Positions 23,301-32,620 of a stretch of DNA of 64,000 nt are shown piece by piece (the stretch's first letter is position 1; each line of letters begins with the position of its first letter). The stretch is taken from positions 11,160,001-11,224,000 of the forward strand of contig NC_057793.1 of the NCBI RefSeq assembly GCF_014905175.1, in the 5' to 3' direction. This DNA is from Aphidius gifuensis (taxonomy: Eukaryota; Arthropoda; Insecta; Hymenoptera; Braconidae). A model generated the notes under the pieces. That model searched no databases and was not told where the DNA came from. It saw nothing but the letters and a program-made list of their open reading frames with translations. Both the position numbers and the translations under genes were made by a program.

Positions 23301-26036
23301 TAAACGGTACATATATTTGGGAAATTTAAATACACTATGACAAGTTTTTCCATTGATAAGATACGCAGCTACGCCAGTTATTGCACTGAGTACGACTTTC
23401 GGAGTATCTGTACTAGCACCAAGTATATTTTCAAAATACCTTGTCATTAACTGATAAATTGTTCTTATTAGATAACTTTTTCCAGTGCCAGCTGTACCTT
23501 GTACCATAATTAGTTCATTTTCTTGTCCAATTTTAAAAGAATGTAGAATGTGTAAACATATTTCTCTCTGTTTTTCATTAAGGTTTCGCATGAGGTTGAG
23601 CAAGTCATCAAGATTTACACGGGGTGGAGCGATAATTTTATACGCGTTTTCGTTTTCTTCGTTATCATTTATTTCATTTTTTGATGGGTTTTTGTCTTTT
23701 AATCCAAGCTGAGAAAATACATCGACTTTTTGACTATTTGATATTTCATCATCTAGATATTTTTTTACTTCCTCCAACTCGTATTCTTCACGATCTCTTT
23801 CATATTGCTCTTTCATGTCTTCCAATTCCTCAGAAGTGAAACTATTATAAGCTCCAAATCTTTCAAGTATAATATCAAGGTTATTATAATATATTTCTTT
23901 TGAGTCGACTTCAATAACTTCTTTTTCCTCGTTACGCCAAGGTAAAAAGAGCATGACTTGTTCACGATAAAAATTAGAAGGATCAACAGCTTTTTTAAAA
24001 TTGCAGTATCGGATAATAAGAGGCTTTCTACGTTTACGATAAATCGATCCATTTTGTCCTTCGATCTCATCGTCTTCGAATTCATCCTCTTCAGAATTAA
24101 TTTCGTTATCAGATTCGATGTTCAATGGATTTTCATCATTATTTATTTCATTTTCATCGTCATCGTTATTTTGACAGTGATCTTTATTTTCGTCTTCGCT
24201 ATCATCTTCGTAATCATTTTTCAAGACTCGGGAAGTTTTTTTTGTGTACCAAGCAGCAAAGTCAGCTAAACAAACATTTTCCAGTACCCTTGGTCGTCGA
24301 CTATAATGATCTAAAAACTCTATGAGCGCAAAATTAGTATCATCATCATCCATTTCCGCCAATTCTGTCTCGGATTTTCGAATAACGATTCTCTTTTCAG
24401 GAAGATTAGTATTTATAAACTTCTCTCCTCGACTAAACTTGGCCATGTAATTTGACAAACATTCATCTGCAGCTTCTTGTGCTGATATCAGAGAAGAATT
24501 GACAAACGCATTACTTACGTTTTTTATTCTTTCCTTTACTGACACGTTTCCTTCTTTGCTCTCTTTGACTGCATTTTTCATTAATTGTATCATTCCATAT
24601 TCAGTCTTAAAACAGTAACTAAAAAGATATTTTATAGCACTGTATGGGTCAAGAATATACTGTATGTCATGATTTCCCTCCCAAACGTCCAATAATATTC
24701 TATTATAATTATTGATATCAACTTTATTACTAGAACGCCGCAACAGTACTATAGGTGTATCAATTGGAAATGCTATTGCTTCGTAATAATCTTCTTCTGA
24801 TATTTTTAGTTTTTCTAACATGTCCTGGAATGATTCAACTTGTCGATTTTTACGATATATATCCATTTGACCTTTTATTTTTTTTAAATTGTTTCTCGTT
24901 GTTTCGTTGTGTTTTTCTTTGGGAAGAGGAAATAAAATTGTAGTTTTTGGCATGACATATCTTGGAAAATTAAATCGACACTTTGATTTATTTTTTCCTT
25001 TATAACATGTACTAGTACAGCTGTGGATATGATAATGCATATTAGGATGGTTTTGTTGATATTCACATGATGATATGCTATCCATAAAAGCCACAACTTC
25101 ATCCAAATTACTTCTTTTTTTTAAATCAGCTGTAGGTGCTCCATGACAATATAACATGGCATGGTCATGCAATAACCCTCTCATTTGATATTCACGACGA
25201 CACAAATAATCAATTACATAATGGTTACCAAATATACCATATAATTTTTGGGATGCATAAGAATAAAAAGCCCTAGCTTTATTATGAAAGAATTGGGCAC
25301 ATAAAACTGGATCATTTCTTATAAGACGACTTTTTTCTGCTAAAGATAAATTCAGTGCTTCAACAATATTTTTAACGACCGGTTCTTTGTTTCCAGAACG
25401 AGCTTCATTCACTGCTAATTGTAGTAATAATTCTGGTGCTGAATATTCATTCGGACCAAGGGTTACGAATAAATGAGGCAAACCTAATTGTCTGACCATT
25501 GCAAGTGCATGCTTCCCACGTTTTTCGGCATATCCTGGACTCGTTCTGATATTTCTGAAAAATTGGTATGCTGCATTGTTATCTACAAGCTTTTGTCGAT
25601 TCTCCTCCCCTTTTACGTCTTTAACTGTTAAGTTATTACCTTTAAAGTTTTTACGCATCGCTGTACCAATTGCGTTTTTTAAACAATATAATAATTTTTC
25701 TTTAGCTTTAAACAATACAACTTTAGGTCTACAGTTTCTACGATCATGATGTCGAATTTCCCATTTGACTCTTCGAACATAAGATATTTTTGTTTTATCA
25801 TACTCTAAATAATTTCCACCGTATACTGTTGGAAATGCAAGCTCGTCTAGATACTTTACAGAACTATGTGATACAGGCTTTTTGAAGTGAAACTTCTTTA
25901 CGGAGGGTAGCAAAAAAATTCGAGGCCCTGCTAGCGTTACGCGCTCGCGTATACTCTGGCGTTTATTCTGGCGTTTACTCTGGCGTTTATTCTCCCGTAT
26001 ACTTTCTACTATACTCTCTGCTATACCGGCAAGCAT
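20340..26036 (-). CDS. Helentron-type Rep-helicase-endonuclease protein with C-terminal ubiquitin-protease-like domain
   Basis: A single 1,898-codon frame encodes the replication protein of a Helitron-like rolling-circle transposon. Residues 50-380 match the Helitron Rep N-terminal region with the HUH motif LLHDHAMLYC (His290, His292); the tyrosine pair KYLFSYCFK gives Tyr470 and Tyr474. A Pif1-type helicase follows: Walker A GTAGTGKS at 847-854, Walker B IIDEVSM with Asp939/Glu940, and STIHKAQGTT further on. Next is an endonuclease/exonuclease/phosphatase domain (GDFNFN near 1463, SDH at 1519-1521), which marks the Helentron subgroup. Last is a C19-like ubiquitin protease domain: Cys1630 in LCPYNSYAHGM, two CxxC pairs, His1844 in GHYTCYY and LIDD. 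Residues 1-48 come from an inserted element, so the ATG is not native. All key residues are present and no stop interrupts it. Confidence 0.9.
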   Translation of the reverse strand: MLAGIAESIVESIRENKRQSKRQNKRQSIRERVTLAGPRIFLLPSVKKFHFKKPVSHSSVKYLDELAFPTVYGGNYLEYDKTKISYVRRVKWEIRHHDRRNCRPKVVLFKAKEKLLYCLKNAIGTAMRKNFKGNNLTVKDVKGEENRQKLVDNNAAYQFFRNIRTSPGYAEKRGKHALAMVRQLGLPHLFVTLGPNEYSAPELLLQLAVNEARSGNKEPVVKNIVEALNLSLAEKSRLIRNDPVLCAQFFHNKARAFYSYASQKLYGIFGNHYVIDYLCRREYQMRGLLHDHAMLYCHGAPTADLKKRSNLDEVVAFMDSISSCEYQQNHPNMHYHIHSCTSTCYKGKNKSKCRFNFPRYVMPKTTILFPLPKEKHNETTRNNLKKIKGQMDIYRKNRQVESFQDMLEKLKISEEDYYEAIAFPIDTPIVLLRRSSNKVDINNYNRILLDVWEGNHDIQYILDPYSAIKYLFSYCFKTEYGMIQLMKNAVKESKEGNVSVKERIKNVSNAFVNSSLISAQEAADECLSNYMAKFSRGEKFINTNLPEKRIVIRKSETELAEMDDDDTNFALIEFLDHYSRRPRVLENVCLADFAAWYTKKTSRVLKNDYEDDSEDENKDHCQNNDDDENEINNDENPLNIESDNEINSEEDEFEDDEIEGQNGSIYRKRRKPLIIRYCNFKKAVDPSNFYREQVMLFLPWRNEEKEVIEVDSKEIYYNNLDIILERFGAYNSFTSEELEDMKEQYERDREEYELEEVKKYLDDEISNSQKVDVFSQLGLKDKNPSKNEINDNEENENAYKIIAPPRVNLDDLLNLMRNLNEKQREICLHILHSFKIGQENELIMVQGTAGTGKSYLIRTIYQLMTRYFENILGASTDTPKVVLSAITGVAAYLINGKTCHSVFKFPKYMYRLVWNKKRTLNNAQIYYSELKDVKIFIIDEVSMFSQQNLADLDFFLREVFGVDKLFGGKCIIFFGDLLQLPPVKGNSVYDIPNNDEIDAFLKYFLWENFKFYELDQVMRQKDARFITALRNCAHSAMTDEDIELIKARTVSEHQVPDDALRLFYTNREVNEFNYKKINETPGELYTCFALDSIYKSNLSTKDTENLLLQYQDDQIASTLMPYALTIKIGIKYMIVVNLNPSDGLANGNIGRLERITFADSDDTIIKYLWLSFDDKNIGLKEKTKYFDFMKINNIPSYCVPIKKEKLEMTSDKIKMSHEAYRCQFPLKAAEASTIHKAQGTTRKTVCVDFRLKNNMSAALKYVALSRCDYNGLYVLGDFTAPNPKQKKSKSVIELERLRNEAKLLLSYYNFDSEKGKSIIYHIINSYQKHKSDILTDFWYRKAHVVILAEANTEMLNSCDILPTFDLLYPLPKDNVVKQRCRGLIIFAKPSSGIRNLSPLNIVDGNLEKSGKSWQLDLRTFEMENHYFIVGYKSPHTPNKIFEKQLSQYIENAPKDFFITVMGDFNFNVQNPDNALTKMMDNFTNQLNNDTITTDANTQIDVVFSTSTEGFGGTRSSYFSDHFAIFYQTQMDTKKTLNLNKGVPNDGETLKNYSNIQNSNKKRTQDENQYFKSNTKKQKSDDNRKIEKKEVIQSIKNIVTNQEHCKISIKYFSNTVRAVINNKDSLFYNLCPYNSYAHGMILLYYKDLEARKFLEGNGHHYFQTLLNIIKNDTHGNEQNVKWVSYLHSTIPNDSYRVPSTGTYNMAGDITELTSILLEGLFSSVLTYHCSNCDFLCNFVKSIQQVIIFTRFLSDNLNNLPETITKSLLQNHNNCSTCKRPYTRKLTYNDLIVLNTAREGSNINHNPFKNLSLENIPHSFELDNSIYTFKFLVHFSPPMKSTGTGHYTCYYADNKKFILIDDTNSSYNKAQFVKSSTYVNPCLILYGKTRNTNENYFSVP

Positions 26037-27260
26037 TATACATGCACTATATATAGCGTATAAACTTGGAGCGTCAGTGAGCGTCAGCTTCTATGTGTGT
26101 ATGCGTGTGCGACTTTTTGTTTGTTTATTTATTTAAATATTATTAAACAGTTCAACTGAGTTTAATACTTAAATAATTGATTTTTGAAAAAAATTCATTT
26201 GAACGTATCAAGCGATAGTTATCTCGCGGGTTTAAAGAATCATTATTATAATAACAATAAAATTATTATAAATATATATAAATGATAATTATAACAACAA
26301 TAATTTTGATAATATTACCAATTATTCACAATAGTATTAATATCAATAATAATATCTATAATAATAATTTTTTGAATATCAATACTAATAATTATCAATA
26401 TTTATATATGAATGTTATTGTCAATATTATTATTCATATTATTACTAATATTATATTGATATTATTATTATCGATGATATTTTTGAAATTATTATTTTAT
26501 TTATACTATGGTTATATATGAATAATATTATTATAAATAATAATAACTCCAATAATATTATGATTAACAATAATATCAATATAATATTAGTAATAATATC
26601 GATAGTATCAATTATATCGTCGCATTAAAGAATGAAGGGCGTAAGTGCCAAAAACGTCAATTTTAAAGGAAAAAGGGCGTAAGTGCAAATTTATAAATTT
26701 TCGGGTTTTTCATCTAATTTTAATACTTAAAAAAAAGCGAGAATGGGCGTAACAACCTTTGATAAAGGATAAAGAGCGTACGTCCAAGGATTTACGCCTT
26801 TTTTCCCGTTATCAAAATAATTTTTGATAAAAGATGAAGGGCATACTTTCAATTTTATTTGAAATTCATTTAATGGCAGGATTTTTTAAATTATTGATTG
26901 TTTACTGATAATTATACATAATTTATTATCAATAAGAAAAACATAAAAATAATTACAAATCTTCATCTTTTATTAAAAATGATTTTGAGAATGGAAGAAA
27001 GGCGTAAGTCCCTGAACATACGCACTTTTTTTTTTTCTTTAAGCCTTAAAATTGGATGCAAAGCCCGAAAATTTATAAATTCGCACTCACGCCCTTTTTC
27101 TTTTAGAAAAAAAAAATTCCTAAAAATGGCACTTACGCCCTTTTTCCATTAATGTGACGATATAAATAATAAAATTTATAATAATAATATTCGAAATATA
27201 GATACTAATAATTATTATTAACTAATAATATTTATATTTGAATATTATTGTCAGTATTAA

Positions 27261-27294
<34 letters not shown>

Positions 27295-27358
27295 ATTCAG
27301 CGTGACATTACTCTGAAAGAAGTTTCACTTCCCCCGCGCGTACTCGCAACACGCTAAT
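25886..27358. mobile_element. Element inserted in the Helentron gene, GAAGTGAAACTTCTTT ends
   Basis: GAAGTGAAACTTCTTT begins at about 25885 and its inverse lies at 27316-27331, followed by an outer tail ccccgcgcgtactcgcaacacgctaa-like stretch ending at a run of T. The left side abuts a run of five T, the right a run of six, so a target duplication cannot be proven. The same inner ends and outer tail occur at 51791 and 54999-55044. Short subterminal inverted repeats, insertion in T runs and no clear duplication fit non-autonomous Helentrons (HINEs), but this class call is tentative. Between the ends are tandem tctggcgtttat units, AT repeats and a nested foldback. Confidence 0.65.
26614..27163. 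repeat. 550-bp foldback nested in the inserted element
   Basis: The ends are atatcgtcgcattaaagaa and the inverse attaatgtgacgatat. Arms carry the repeated phrase agggcgtaagtgcc and its complement several times. It is AT-rich between arms and encodes nothing. Confidence 0.7.
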
Positions 27359-30300
27359 TTTTTATTTTGTCCGGGAGCAATAATGTGCACGACATCTTCT
27401 GCTGCTGTCTGATTCTTTAGCTCTTCTCTTAGTGTTCTGTCATATTCAATGAGATTAAAATTTTTCCTAACCATAGCTTCATCAGATTCTATAAATGTTG
27501 GAAATATTTCATCATAAGGGAACATTTCATCAGACGAGTCATCATTTTTGTCATGTTCTTCAACAATTTTGTCATTCATGGTATGGCCCGAAACACTCAT
27601 ATTGGATTTTGAACCTATGGTAATTTTATTAAATTTAGCAATAATTGATGTAATTGTTCTATCAACAACAGAATTTATATCGTTAATGGGAATAGACTCG
27701 TTGAAATGAATAGCAGGATTTAAATTATGTGTTACTTGAGATGTATCAGTCACAATATAATTATCTGGTTCAACAACAGAATTATGTATTTCTTGAGGTA
27801 TATTAGTCGAAATCAAGTGATTCGATTTAATAACAGAATTCAAATCATTCGTTATTACAGAAACAGTTTTTTCTGTTTTTACGTAAACAATGAGTGATGG
27901 GTTAACATAAGCAGATATACTCATGTTCTTTGTTTTATTAATACGAGGCACATCATCAATTTTAATCCAGCCTGATTTAAGAAAAAAATAGCAAGTATAG
28001 TGACCAATTTCCTGTTCTGATAGAGGAGGGTCATAATTTATGAAAAATTGGAGACTGTATTTTTCATTGTTTAAAATTAAGTAAGGCGGAACGTTTTCTA
28101 TTGACATTTTTTGAAATCGGTTATGTTCTGCAGGACCTATTTTGACCGTATTAATAAATAAAAAAGGGCCGAAATCAATTGTATGATCTTCGTAATTCTG
28201 ACAGTGAGTACAAATTTGTTTGAGTTCGAATGCAGTCTGCAATATTTTATCGTTTAAATTTTGAAAATCGTCCGATGCTATGAAAACCGTTAATACTGTA
28301 GATGACGTACATTTTATTGTATGGCATTCATTGCTATTACAATTGACAAACACAGAGCTGATATTATCTTGCAAAATTGTAGTAGCAATTTCCGAAATAT
28401 CTGCATCTATTAATTTTTTATTACCATCGGAATCTGTATTAATCTGATTCATATTTAAATTATTCATTAAAAAAGAAAACCATGTTGATTTTCTAAATAC
28501 ATAGTCTGAAGATTCAACAACTGTTATAACAGTATCAAAAAATTGGTTTGTAAAATTTTCATAATAACTTTTGATATTGGAGTCTGCAGTATTATATAAA
28601 GTTGCCATACCATGAAAAATTGAATTCACCGAGCATAAATGCTGGAAAGTTATGACATCCTTACTATTTTGTATGTACCCATCAATTTGATTATCGAATA
28701 TTCCTCTGTCAATTATCGATTGATTTTGATTGATTTGGACAGCTTTACTGTCTTTAACTTCCAGAGATGAAAGTGATTTAGAAAAAAAAGTGTCTTCAAT
28801 AATTTCTTTATCATTATCAACATCTTCTGGATTCACGATAAAATTTATTTGAGTTTCAGGGTTTAAAGGATCATACAATTCAAAAGCTTCATGGTCAATT
28901 TTTATTTTATACATTTTATAAAGTGGCTTTTCATGTAAAATAGAAACTGCACGCATGACTTTTGAAGGGTTTATTGTTTCATTGATGTAATCTGTACGAT
29001 GTTTTAGGTTTCGTTTCAGTTTAAGTTGTATAACTGATGTATCTTTAATTTTACGAGGCAAAACAGAAGCCGTCTCATTGATATCTACTGGAATGTTTAT
29101 TACAGATCCTTTGCATCCCAGTTGAGGATTAATTGAGTGCCTTTTAAGTTCCATGATTTGCATAAATGGAATGTAAGGTGAGACTAATATTTCTTCCAAC
29201 TCAGATAAATTTTTTATCTCTTCTTCAACTACAGGATATTTTAAACCACAGTTTGGATTGATAAGTGGTATTTTTCCTTGACGGATATTAGAACTACAAG
29301 TTCCACATAAATGTAATGAGTTATAACCGATAAATATATATCGGAATTCTTCTTCAGACAAAATGTTATCATTTTTCGTATAACGGTTATAGGAATTCAT
29401 GTATGACGAAATATTGTATTTTCGAACTGATTTTTTGAAGTAAAGTCCTTCACAGCAGCAACAAATGAAACTAGGAACTTCTCTTATTTTTCGAATGAAG
29501 TCAAGCTTGTATTTTGCATCATAATCTCCATTTTTTTTTAACGTTGTTAATTCTTCTTCTAATGCGACTCGAAATGAATATATGTTATTGAGGAGATCAT
29601 TTTGCATTTGCTGTTTTTTTGCTGCCTTTTCACTTGCTCGTGCTTTTCGAGCATCTTCTTTATCTTTTTTTAATTTTTGCATTTTCTCTCTTTCAAGTAT
29701 CGTTTTACGCTTACACGCCCTCTGTAGTTGATGATTTTCCAAGATATTATTATTAGATACTTTAAAAGACTCTGTTTGGCTAATTAATTTATTAGAGCTC
29801 AAAAAAGCTCCGACACCTTGAAGATCAGGATATATTGAAGCTGTTTCTTTTTTGTTTTGTGCACTCAAATTTTGTCCATCAAAAAAGGGGTATTCAACTG
29901 ATACTTCTTTTTTATTCTTCTCTGTACTTAAATTTTGTCCATCGAAAAAGGGGTATTCAACTGATAGTTCTTTTTTACTTTTCTCAGTATTTGAATTTTG
30001 TCCATCAAAAAAGGGGTATTCAACTGATACTTCTTTTTTACTTTTCTCTGTACTTGAGTTTTGTCCATCAAAAAAGGGGTATTCGACTGATACTTCTTTT
30101 TTAATTTTCTCTGTACTTGAGTTTTGTTCATCAGTAAAAGGGTATTCAACAGATACTTCTTTTTCACTTTTTTCTGTACTGACATTTTGTCTATCAAAAA
30201 AAGGGTATTCAACTGATACTTTCTCTCCTTTACCTTCTTCTGTACTCAAATTTGATCTATCAAAAAGGGGGTATTCAACTGATAAGTTTTCTTTTTTACT

Positions 30301-31035
30301 TTTCTCTGTACTCAACGTTTTTCCATCAAAAAAGGGGTATTCAACTGATAATTTTTCTTTTTTACTTTTCTCTGTACTCAAATTTTTTCCATCCAAAAAA
30401 GGGTATTCAACTGATAATTCTTTTTCATTTTTTTGTTCACTCAAATTTTGTCCATTCAATATAAAATATTCAGGTAATGTCTTTCTTTTACTTTCCATGG
30501 TATCTGCATTTTGTTTATCAAGCATAAGATTTTCAACGGATTGTTCTAACTTTTGTTTTTTATGAACAGGGTATTTTATATCACCTTTGATCATTTCTTT
30601 GTCGATTTGATTTTTTGCATTAGATTCTTCTTCGTTTAAATTTTCATTTTCATCCCTAAAACATTCAGATATTTGTTCATTGGAAGAATATTTAAATGCC
30701 CTCTCCTGAACAAAATCTTGATTTGCTTGCGAATTGCATTGTTGTGATTTTGATCCACGTTTTATTTTTCTTCTTTGTTTCTTTGATATTTTTTTTAAAT
30801 TGATTGAGCTATTTATTGATGTATTTTCTACTAAATTAACGATTCGCTTATCGGAAAATACGTTAACTCTATTTTTTAGTTTTCGTCTTTGTTTTTCAGA
30901 CGTATGATCTATATGAGGAAAATCTTTTATTGAATCTTCTTCAGTTAAATTCAGTACTTGGTTAGTTTCTGTATTATTTTGTATCTTACTTGTCTTTAAA
31001 AATTGACTTAATGTCTTTTTTTTGGCTAGCTTCAT
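27325..31035 (-). CDS. N-terminal half of the Helentron protein: repeats, DUF6570-like and ubiquitin-protease-like domains
   Basis: A 1,236-codon frame begins MKLAKKKTLSQ. After a basic, low-complexity N-terminus come ten 21-22 residue repeats (consensus SVEYPFFDGQNLSTEKSKKE) at about residues 183-397, then a charged coiled coil (about 425-480). A zinc-type region with CCCC at about 525-528 and LCGTCSSNIRQGKIPL resembles the DUF6570 domain found before Rep in Helitron proteins. A C19-like protease domain follows: Cys801 in LCSVNSIFHGM, CxxC at ICTHC, His1012 in GHYTCYF and IKIDD. The last residues (LACCEYARGK) and stop are supplied by the inserted element. Before them, IIAPGQNKK matches the phrase that normally leads into the Rep domain, which resumes in the 20340-26036 frame as KKPVSHSS. 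A promoter was not identified. Confidence 0.85.
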   Translation of the reverse strand: MKLAKKKTLSQFLKTSKIQNNTETNQVLNLTEEDSIKDFPHIDHTSEKQRRKLKNRVNVFSDKRIVNLVENTSINSSINLKKISKKQRRKIKRGSKSQQCNSQANQDFVQERAFKYSSNEQISECFRDENENLNEEESNAKNQIDKEMIKGDIKYPVHKKQKLEQSVENLMLDKQNADTMESKRKTLPEYFILNGQNLSEQKNEKELSVEYPFLDGKNLSTEKSKKEKLSVEYPFFDGKTLSTEKSKKENLSVEYPLFDRSNLSTEEGKGEKVSVEYPFFDRQNVSTEKSEKEVSVEYPFTDEQNSSTEKIKKEVSVEYPFFDGQNSSTEKSKKEVSVEYPFFDGQNSNTEKSKKELSVEYPFFDGQNLSTEKNKKEVSVEYPFFDGQNLSAQNKKETASIYPDLQGVGAFLSSNKLISQTESFKVSNNNILENHQLQRACKRKTILEREKMQKLKKDKEDARKARASEKAAKKQQMQNDLLNNIYSFRVALEEELTTLKKNGDYDAKYKLDFIRKIREVPSFICCCCEGLYFKKSVRKYNISSYMNSYNRYTKNDNILSEEEFRYIFIGYNSLHLCGTCSSNIRQGKIPLINPNCGLKYPVVEEEIKNLSELEEILVSPYIPFMQIMELKRHSINPQLGCKGSVINIPVDINETASVLPRKIKDTSVIQLKLKRNLKHRTDYINETINPSKVMRAVSILHEKPLYKMYKIKIDHEAFELYDPLNPETQINFIVNPEDVDNDKEIIEDTFFSKSLSSLEVKDSKAVQINQNQSIIDRGIFDNQIDGYIQNSKDVITFQHLCSVNSIFHGMATLYNTADSNIKSYYENFTNQFFDTVITVVESSDYVFRKSTWFSFLMNNLNMNQINTDSDGNKKLIDADISEIATTILQDNISSVFVNCNSNECHTIKCTSSTVLTVFIASDDFQNLNDKILQTAFELKQICTHCQNYEDHTIDFGPFLFINTVKIGPAEHNRFQKMSIENVPPYLILNNEKYSLQFFINYDPPLSEQEIGHYTCYFFLKSGWIKIDDVPRINKTKNMSISAYVNPSLIVYVKTEKTVSVITNDLNSVIKSNHLISTNIPQEIHNSVVEPDNYIVTDTSQVTHNLNPAIHFNESIPINDINSVVDRTITSIIAKFNKITIGSKSNMSVSGHTMNDKIVEEHDKNDDSSDEMFPYDEIFPTFIESDEAMVRKNFNLIEYDRTLREELKNQTAAEDVVHIIAPGQNKKLACCEYARGK
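29845..30485 (-). repeat. Ten coding tandem repeats of 63-66 bp
   Basis: Units of 21 or 22 codons vary mainly at two positions and in the KKE tail (one or two extra residues). Conserved residues are Ser-Val-Glu-Tyr-Pro, Asp, Asn and Ser-Thr-Glu-Lys. Length differences are whole codons, so selection has kept the frame. The complementary strand is also open through the array, an accident of composition. Confidence 0.9.
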
Positions 31036-32620
31036 TATTAAAAATTGTGGTGATTATTAAAATAAAATAAATTTAAAAAACTTATTGTAAAATTTTATAT
31101 ATAATATCTAATAGTTGAGTTTTTCAATCAGATGAAAGAAAATTATTTATTTATTTCAATAATAATCAAAAAAAACAATTAAATATGTACCATATGGTAA
31201 GCAAAAGCAATGCTGGAAACTTTTGAGATCTTAAATGAACAAATTTTATATATTTTTATAACAAAATTCAGTTGACTGTTAGGTTTTTTTTTATAAATAA
31301 TAGAATATAAATCGTTATTGATTCATAAAAATATTTATTTATTAAATAATTTTTACGTATTTACAATGTTCATAAAATATGTTGCAGTAATAACTGCTTA
31401 TTTATTTATACTAAGTATGAAGTTTGTTGTACTTAATATCGCTGAGATTAATTTTACTGCAGCAAATGTTGTATTTTCGACGTTGTTATAAAAATCTAGC
31501 AAAAAAAAAATGCTATATTTTTAATGTTATACTAATATAATTCAATAATATGTGTTGATGCAGCAAAAATTGCTTAGTTTTTGATGCTAGTAATATGGAA
31601 TAATTTATTCTTAATGTGTTGCACCAAGAATATGTTGGAAAATTCTATAATCTTTGAATAAACAAATGTTTGTTAATCAAACTGATGACACAACAATTTC
31701 TTTTTAATTGATGCAACAGCTGTTGCTCGTATTTTTAAATTAATTTAAAGCAACAATACTGATGCTATATAATCAGCTAATGATAACTACTATTTTTTGA
31801 AATATTATAAATTTGATGCAGCAATAATACTGAATCTAAAAAAAATTACACAATGAACTGAAAAAAAAAAGAAAAGAGTATATGCAATGTAGCAAAATAA
31901 AAGGCTGTATCTTTAACGTGATATATACTAATATCAATTAATGATATATACTGATGCAGCAATAAGAGTGCTGAAATATTCTAATCTTATACCGGAAGTT
32001 TTTTTTTTTAATCGATGCAGCAATTGTTGCTGGTATTTTTATTTTTAAATTATTTTAAAGAAACAGTACTAATACAATATAATCAGCTTATTATGGCTAT
32101 TTTTTTTTATTAATATATCATAAATTTGATGCAGCAATAATGCTGAAAAAAAAAAATCACACAATGAACTGAAAAAAAAAGAAAAGAGTATATGCAATGT
32201 AGCAAAATAAAAGGCTGTATCTTTAACGTGATATACTAATATCAATTAATGATATATACTGATGCAGCAATAAGAGTGCTGAAATATTCTTATATTGAAG
32301 TTTTTTTTTTAATCGATGCAGCAATTGTTGCTGGTATTTTTATTTTTAAATTATTTTAAAGCAACAGCACTAATACAATATAATCAGCTTATTATGGCTA
32401 CTTATTTTAATAATATATTATAAATTTGATGCAGCAATAACAGTGCTGAAATATTCTTATATTATATTGGAAGATGAAATTGTTGCTGGTATTTTTATTT
32501 TAATAATAAAGCAAGATGCTAATGGATTGATACTAATCATATATTATAAATTTGATGCAGCAATAATGCTGAATCTCAAAAAATTATAAAATTTTTAAAA
32601 CTAAAAAAAAATGCAAACTA
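31036..32620. repeat. Repeat-rich stretch upstream of the Helentron N-terminal frame
   Basis: About ten short motifs of the form gatgcagcaataatgctgaa and the hairpin cagcaattgttgctg recur. A unit of about 310 bases at 31,860-32,165 (with agagtatatgcaatgtagc and ggctgtatctttaacgtgat) is repeated at 32,172-32,470 and partly again to 32,590. The position before the ATG at 31035 suggests element 5' sequence, possibly promoter or terminal repeats, but no end was defined. Confidence 0.6.

Noticed and set aside
26282..26521. 79-codon Ile/Asn-rich frame
   Set aside because: Low-complexity ATT/AAT sequence within the inserted element.
29835..30565. Long plus-strand open frame of 237 codons
   Set aside because: It is the antisense of the coding tandem repeats in the minus-strand Helentron frame; its regularity reflects the 63-66 bp period.
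20340..31035. Bacterial plasmid Rep or giant-virus origin for the HUH-helicase frame
   Set aside because: The HUH, two-tyrosine, Pif1 and endonuclease order is that of Helentrons, and the flanks are insect DNA.
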